Shown here: in pieces, positions 44,801 through 50,032 of the stretch
Layout: each line of letters begins with the position of its first letter
Position numbering within the stretch: position 1 is the first letter of the stretch
Position numbers and translations under genes: made by a program
The notes under the pieces: model-generated
Databases searched by the model: none
The model's input: the letters and a program-made list of their open reading frames with translations, nothing else
What the model was told of the DNA's origin: nothing
Source of the DNA: Tieghemiomyces parasiticus
Lineage: Eukaryota; Kickxellomycota; Dimargaritomycetes; Dimargaritales; Dimargaritaceae
Reading direction: 5' to 3'
Length of the DNA: 50,032 bases
Assembly: GCA_027575765.1 (NCBI GenBank)
Contig: JANBPT010000258.1
Location: forward strand, 1 to 50,032

Positions 44801-45100
44801 CGCTACCAGCACGTCGGACCGGTAGAGTCGGAGAAACGCTTGGACGTGGTCCATCTGGGTGCCTAGGGTGGTCAGCTCCTTGTCAATGACCGGCATGGCT
44901 TGGGTCAGCTTGCGTACTGTCGTGTCGTGCTTGTACTGGACCTCCTGGATGAGGAACTGGAGCTGGGTTTGTACCGAGGTGAGGCCACCAGGTTGGCCCG
45001 CTGCGGTTGTGCTTGACGAAGTGCCATCGCTCAGGTTGGCATCCAGCCAGTCTGAGAGGTCAAAGTCAACGGACGAAAAGGCGGTCAGGTCGATGCTCAT
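41900..45100 (-). CDS. COG7: Conserved oligomeric Golgi complex subunit 7
   Basis: 1066 aa, single exon. The N-terminus is the COG7 signature: an acidic start with FDLSDWLDANL (compare the DFDVKEWIN type of animal COG7), then LQFLIQEVQ at ~49-57 and a helical tethering region (PVIDKELTTLG). Residues ~180-215 include the conserved EPDYSAA element. The rest is helical as in CATCHR-family tethers, with an acidic Ser/Asp-rich insertion at ~475-505. It is longer than the ~770 aa of animal COG7 because of linkers. COG is an eight-subunit tether for retrograde vesicles at the Golgi; COG7 belongs to lobe B. The start ATG at 45100 aligns with the family N-terminus. GC-rich codons. Confidence 0.8.
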   Translation of the reverse strand: MSIDLTAFSSVDFDLSDWLDANLSDGTSSSTTAAGQPGGLTSVQTQLQFLIQEVQYKHDTTVRKLTQAMPVIDKELTTLGTQMDHVQAFLRLYRSDVLVALGPATLDRKAVEATDADEAQQESSPTPPTATTTAMAAVNKEGSADPPVDGSVAAADALRRLVDLLTRWSDLEVKRSTLRSYQQWRTFESQVRMWIAEPDYSAAAKRIESARHSIHREDCELRDHPGRPAGSDPDGSLLDEEDTADSDGDSERVTSRTEAQLEYHQRKTDMRRRFALTQRLAEDLLEAMRPDVDSCLRTGCAAAARAALDAPYDPPTVPSDADAFRTWYHMYRRVGQSDRFWTHYIQFVVEPFIAAWQGLSTAGSDPTAGMNYFAALGAFLTTELERLGRALPVAVIRRPLRRIMYELGQVISPVLTAHCQRVARELEPPSDSTVEHHLAAYINTAELYDAVARFCTEMHIQLVHPGSSLSPGAVETPVTVPDESSDSDSDHEGSHAPSTGQPGEGDGATDGPEDDAEWIALLLEPFRPLQGQFATYECRILTAELDRRYKIHLDALERIEAIRTPNTTGTDVLDRATFEDTQSLLDRIARELHDSPAELLMGALSRLVHFTRGYGLPDLRGTLRTCYAERQTDHLLTILTRVARLAVLPDIGRLLVGPAWARKARPLETTETSSLNLPNLHTPSLQQIRLGCAAARVFYALVQQLYGVEALLQTYLSETLADLSFAAVTGEVPSKLNPDYYARPLVTTDLTTITTALGTQLRREAVPPTLTADYQPFRSDSDGQPNPLIRLHWTVTTFWWAASLGPIAGALAQFPRLPEWRRDDEATTADGRAVSTMNVLIPNFSRSPSSAVVQVGEYLLTLAQVWDTYLSDPATVEAFARVADPWLSAADHSADPDGVVTDMDDRPAVSSGGPLLAKLPAADRSADAFKEDLLARTLISLTQGILAVFGHLILVRLPAPLGRSGGGQLLTDVNYLSNIVRAMGIDELPAFRTLKDALTASLGEEGDDGKEPVVDSGLAADWKRWLAEFSPEELPALGLYLLRFLLARAPSQIVARSLELVRDGAC

Positions 45101-46092
45101 GGTCGTGGGGTGACGGGCATCGCGGGTGGCGGTGTTTTACAAGGGTGGGGAGGGAGGGAATGTGAGAGCTGAGAGGCCAGAGTAGCAATCGAGGTTAATG
45201 GGTTGGGTATAGGTCACTTCCTTAGTGGCTTGGTTCTGGGCCCCTCCGCCTTCCGCTATGACTCGAGTGGTCCCTCGCCTTCACTTGGCTGTAGAGTCGA
45301 AGTGCACCCATACCTTTATCAAAGCACGGCCCGCAACTCGGCTGCCATCGGCCACGCAGACAACCTGGCGTGCATAGGACATGTACGCCAGACCTATTTT
45401 TCTGTATGTGGGCCACCCAGCCGGAAGATGAACTGTCCAGGCCAGGATAACGTTGGCTACTCTGCCCCTAGGAACTGCCCTTTGAAAGCGGCCAGGCATT
45501 GGCGGGCTAAGTGTAGGTAAACTAAGCCTCAGCAACGTCGAACGGTCAATTGGCAGCCCTGCGAGGATATTAGCAGGTAAAGGGCCAAGCGTTCACGAGA
45601 ACCGACCGGGCCCAGTTATCACTTGATGGGCTGCCTGTAGCTTCCCCCGCCCTTCAGACCGGTCCTCGGCACCCATACGCCATCGTTCTCTCGACAACGA
45701 CAAGGGTGACTGTGGAAGTCGGACACCCTTGAGCTACCACAATGACGGCTTCACCACGCGGCAGACCCTTTAACCCCGGGGCTATACTCTACCGCACGCA
45801 TTTTGGACGCTGTATAATGGATGGAGCACCGCAGACCCTCATAGCTCTCTCTCTCTCTCTCTCTCTCTCTGGCCGGTAAAGACTAAGGAAGGAGAGAGCA
45901 AAAACGTACACAGGTCCCTGACCGCCCTGCTTTCTACAATGCAGTATACAAGGCACTTCCGTTGCAATGTATATATATAATTTATTGGAAGGCCAGCTCC
46001 GCTCCGCCCTCTTAGTAGGCTGTTGGCGCGGTAGCAACCGCCATTGGACACAGGGGCGCCAGTGACATTTAATTAGGGCCTACACCATCACT
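45101..46092. other. Intergenic between COG7 and a small secreted protein
   Basis: Divergent promoter region without a supported gene. A (CT)12 microsatellite is at ~45846-45870. Confidence 0.5.
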
Positions 46093-46099
46093 TATAAAG
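46093..46099 (+). promoter_or_regulatory. TATA box of the basic small secreted protein
   Basis: TATAAAG lies 151 bp upstream of the ATG at 46244. Confidence 0.5.
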
Positions 46100-46243
46100 C
46101 GGCGACAGCGCCCGCCCTCGCTGATGCCACAATCTACAGTTACCTCTTGCGACGGCCTTTGGCATATGCACCCATAACCTCCATCTTCCTCCCCACTCTG
46201 CAAACCATCACACTTTACATTGACACACGCTCCGCTTCCAATA

Positions 46244-46651
46244 ATGAAGGTACTGCATACCCTGTTACTCAACACCACCTTACTAGCTGTCGTCCTGGCA
46301 TCGCCCTATGGCGCAGGCAAATCGGAAGGCACCTTGCCCGTAAAGAATAAGCCGATATTTCCATCCGCTCCCTCCCAGGCCACTGTGGTTCACGACTCGA
46401 CGACTCGTCAAAAAAAACCCCCGTCGAAGATATCTAAACTTCTTCAGGGCAATGGCAAGGGAAAGAATGCGTCTAATTCTTCCGGTGCGCCATCGTCAGC
46501 CAGTTCTACCCACAACGGCGCCAGTGAAAATGGGAAGAAAGTGGCCACTTTCCCCAAGAATGATGAGAAGACCCCAAAGATGTTTAGCGCTATTCACCGC
46601 TGTACCCAGACAGCTATAGGCCACTGTATAAAGAAGAACGCGGGCTCGTAA
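46244..46651 (+). CDS. Small secreted basic Lys/Ser-rich protein
   Basis: 135 aa. MKVLHTLLLNTTLLAVVLA is a signal peptide with likely cleavage before SPYGAG. The mature part is disordered, Lys/Ser/Asn-rich and strongly basic (KISKLLQGNGKGKNASNSSG), and ends in a short helix with two Cys (RCTQTAIGHCIKK) that could form a disulphide. An NASNSS stretch offers N-glycosylation sites. No family was recognised. Signal peptide, disordered middle and A-(I/L)-x-x-C-I-(K/R) near the end match the layout of the acidic protein at 36289. The start is the first ATG, 151 bp after a TATA box. Confidence 0.65.
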   Translation: MKVLHTLLLNTTLLAVVLASPYGAGKSEGTLPVKNKPIFPSAPSQATVVHDSTTRQKKPPSKISKLLQGNGKGKNASNSSGAPSSASSTHNGASENGKKVATFPKNDEKTPKMFSAIHRCTQTAIGHCIKKNAGS

Positions 46652-49600
46652 CCACCTTGCTAAACATCTCCTTTTGAGGGTTAAGCGACCAGGGCATAAG
46701 TTCAGCCGCAAATACTGTGTAGTAATAAAAACTATAAATAGCCACCGTACATCTCGCCCCTCTCCTCCTCCACTTCTTTCAATTTGGGGGTCGAGGGACC
46801 CTCCACGTTCTAGAACAGGAACTGGGCTAGTGGCCCGCTTCATTGCCAGGACCGTTATTGGGCGTTAAGGAGTGAACCCCATCAGGGGCCGACTACACGG
46901 TCTCCGTATGTGCTGCCTGAGACCAACACGTCCATGCGAGCCCCATGCCCCCCGTCTACTTTACGCGTACCACCTACGCACGAACATTGACGTGTCACTG
47001 GGCCACCTGGAGGTTTGTGGGGGGGGGGCATCGGCCCGTAGGCCATCACTCAAGAGCAAGCCAGGGAGCCAGCCAATGTCTGCTCGGAACGCGCTTTTGG
47101 CATGGTATGTAGTGGGACCGTTGCTGGCGGGGTTTCAAATGGGCGTGGCTGCGTGGGAATAGGGTAATAAACGGTTTGGCCATCGTCAGAACGGGTGTGT
47201 CCAAACGGCCCAAGGCAGCGTCGACGCCACCACTGCCCCCAGTTGTCCGCCACATGTCCATCTGTGCTTTGCCTCTGTTTATTTCGTGTGGTTGCGGTTG
47301 TTTTTTTTTGTACCGACAGAACCCTGACCGTGTGTATGACATACAGAGTTCCTCGGCTGGCACGCGCATGTGGACGGCTTTACCCTTGGTAATTTGTCCA
47401 GCGTTTTTCCTATCGCTACGTCAGGTCGCGTGGGAACGCCCTGTGACGAAATCATGGCCCAAAGCTCCACGCTCGTAGCGCGAGACACACACACACATAC
47501 AGCACCAGTCACTCTGACGTAGAGCTAGCCCTTATTTGGCGGCGCTTCGCTGCATTACTTTCTCGGCACCGCTAACCTGGCGGTAGGTCCCCGCCTACGT
47601 ATGGGGCCATGAGGGGGTTCTAAAATTAGTCCGCGCGGGATCAGGTGGTTGACCCTCTCCACGCCAGGCGGTCCTCCGGCCGTGTGAAGCGGCGTGTGGG
47701 TTCATACGTTGGGAGAGCAGATGCGACCCGTAAGAAAGATATTGCCCGATGCGTTGTACCTGCCAGTGGCTGGCGGTTAGTTTGGACGGTTGTAAGTGAC
47801 AGCTCTATACCAGGGATGACAACATGTAGGGGGGTGCGAGGGAAGATATTGCGTGGAGTGCGGGTTCGCCGTAGTATTAGAGCCTTGCTTTTGTTATTCT
47901 GAGGAATAGTTCGTTCGGATGGTATCCGCTGGTAAAGGCCTGGGAGTGAGAGAGATGGATAGGGCGGCGCTGTAGATTGGGATTGGCGTCCAACGCAGAC
48001 GAGCGGCGCTGTGACGTGGTGGTGGGCGTCATTTCCCACCCTGACCACAAGTGACCCCGCGATACTATTTATACTATCGATGTGGTTGGTGGTACAAACT
48101 ACCCTGGCTCCCAGACACTGGGGGCTAGCATGATTTGCTCAGCAAACTATAGCTGGGAACTCTTCACCTGCTGCCCCTATTGGGCCCGCAACTACGGCGA
48201 CGAGACTACGGATAAGGGGGAGGGGCATAGGACTTTGGACGATGGTGGAGCTAGGATACAAGGAGGGAGGGCGGATCTGTTGGTGCCCACTCGACTTGCC
48301 CTTACCGCCACGTACTCCGACGCACGCGTTAGCTTTTACAGTGTCCGAGTCAGGTGGCGGATTGACCATATGCAACCAGGATTTACCGTACGTTTGAAGG
48401 ATCCGACTGGCTCCCGTACGCTCTTGAGGCAATTACAGTGGGTGGCAAGGCAGACAGGGCGAGGAATAGCGAAGGCTTACGGGAGTGGGACGCACGCCGA
48501 GTCACAATGTATTTACTAGTTTTTGGTCTGGAAACCCCTTGCTAAGACCCTTCATCCCCCTCCCTGGCTAAGCCTCCAATGGCCCAATGGACACCACCCT
48601 GCCTGAGCCGCGTCCGTATATTGTGCGGTATTTCGACGTGTACACCACTGACAGCTGTATATTGAGTGCATCCTAGGTGCCAATCGCGAAGGCACTCCCC
48701 CGCTCGACCGACCGCCAGTTCCATCACTTCTATACCCTGCCACCCTCCCCCCTTCCCCTTCTTGCTCGTCTGCGTCCTTAGAACGGTCGTGGCGGACGGC
48801 ATCGAGGTGCAGTAGTATCCATTTCCGCCTCTGATGCGCCGAACGTCGATTGGCACTCGTCTGCAACCCCTTGCCATCGGCCTGAGCCCTCGCACCTCAG
48901 CCGCTCCATCGACCACTTAAATGAACTGGAGAATCACATAGGTGTGTGCCTTGGATATTCCGCGCCCCGATCCTGATGATAGGCGTCTTTTTCTAGCGAA
49001 TTTGACAGTTAACACGAGTATGGGACGCAAGGGCCTTCTCACTCGGCCTTCTATGGCCCAACGAGCAGTTACTCTAATAAAAAAAAACTAGGTGTAGGGT
49101 GTAACCCTGGTCTAAAGGGAAAGAGAGGCCACCGATCCCCAGCGGGGCTCCAATCTTCCCGTTTACCGTTTGGGCGCTATGGCCTTGCAGATCTCGCCCA
49201 AGGTGCTGCCTTCTGCTCAGTAGGGAGTTCTCCTCCGGACAGGCCAAGTCCGAGCGGAGGGCGACGAGATACGAGCCTGTACAGCACAGGTGGATCACGG
49301 ACATTGCGACCGTCTCCAACACAACTGTCGGACTTTGGAGATTGCTGGCTCCTCGGGCCATACTGCCCATTGACGTTAATAATGCCCCAGCATGGTTGTT
49401 GGCGTGCGGCGTGTCCATGAGCAGGATATATCGGAGATGACGACCGCGGCAGTGATGGCAGCCCGGCAGCTGAGCGGCACCGCTTACGAAGATGGGCTGG
49501 TGCACGCAGGCACGCACATCAGAGGGGAGGCAGCGACGGCACCGAAGGACTGGCCCGGCTTCCCTCTACCACGCGAGCTACGGGACGTCAGGTCAGGAGA

Positions 49601-50032
49601 CCCAGCAGTTTCTGTGCCCACTCGGATGGCGTCTGACGACGATTGGTGCCGCTGCCCATGTCCAAAGCCTCAGGGAAAGGAGGGCGGACGAGTGGACAGC
49701 CTGTCGACCACCCCGCCTTTCCCTCCACCACACGCCCCCCGATCCTATTTTTATCGTCTACTTTCACTTCCCGACCGCTCCTCCGTATCGGCCAGCCGGC
49801 GAGGCGGATATCCCTATAGCAAAACAAGGTATGGATGACAGGGACTGGGGTGGAGGCATGTGGGCCACGGAAGGCGACTGACGCCAAACGAATGGACCCA
49901 ACCATAGACCGGTGGGCTGCGCCGCAGTGAACGGGCCGGGTAAACAACGTAGTCTTTTTTTTCGCTCCGCGGCCACCCGGCGGGAAAGTGCCATGAAAAG
50001 GGAGCCGCCAAGGGCCGCCTCCGCTGCATAAG
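46652..50032. other. Gene-poor right end
   Basis: About 3.4 kb without a convincing gene. The only ORF worth noting starts at ATG 48130 and ends at 48519 (129 aa, mixed composition, TATTTATA ~65 bp upstream); it resembles nothing known and may be chance. A (CA)n run is at 47485-47496 and an A9 tract at ~49079. Confidence 0.45.

Overview
The window is nuclear DNA of a filamentous or early-diverging fungus. The signs are spliceosomal introns with GTAAG-type donors, cytosolic chaperonin CCT subunit 8, a Golgi tether subunit (COG7), a Hel2/ZNF598 ribosome-quality-control ligase, a HAM1-type (DUF5923/DUF4449) protein known mainly from fungi, and MAPEG enzymes. Gene density is low: about 13 genes in 50 kb, separated by long stretches full of short, unconvincing ORFs. 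A zoopagomycote (Dimargaris/Tieghemiomyces-like mycoparasite) would fit the mix of very GC-rich housekeeping genes and AT-richer secreted-protein genes, but that placement is a guess. No rRNA, tRNA, CRISPR array or intact transposase was found.

Left part (1-10.5 kb): a 5'-truncated two-exon gene for a secreted protein with a degenerate F-box-like segment (gene A, 1-1913), a second and more diverged member (gene C, 6564-8273), then AT-rich DNA carrying one copy of an old repeat (E1, about 8.7-9.47 kb). Middle (11.4-21 kb): a housekeeping block with two duplicated MAPEG membrane enzymes flanking a mitochondrial ALDH7A1-type aldehyde dehydrogenase on the other strand, then HEL2. Repeat-rich part (21.3-28.2 kb): gene B (22063-23974, minus), an inverted near-copy of gene A. 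It lies inside what looks like a 3.9-kb insertion that splits an old repeat; an uninterrupted inverted copy of that repeat lies at 27.48-28.14 kb, next to E2, the inverted partner of E1. Right part (28.9-50 kb): HAM1-like protein (minus), a small acidic secreted protein, CCT8, a multi-pass membrane protein convergent with COG7, a small basic secreted protein, and about 3.4 kb without a convincing gene.

The most interesting signal is the secreted F-box-like family. Genes A and B are almost identical over the signal peptide and over the last ~328 codons plus ~345 bp of 3' flank, yet their middle (end of exon 1, the intron, start of exon 2) is strongly diverged. Their shared homology stops at 21.72 kb, within about 3 bp of the point where the old repeat is interrupted. 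This suggests a movable gene cassette whose variable core is exchanged between conserved ends. Housekeeping genes use GC-rich codons; the secreted-protein genes do not, so the window looks like a two-compartment genome segment.
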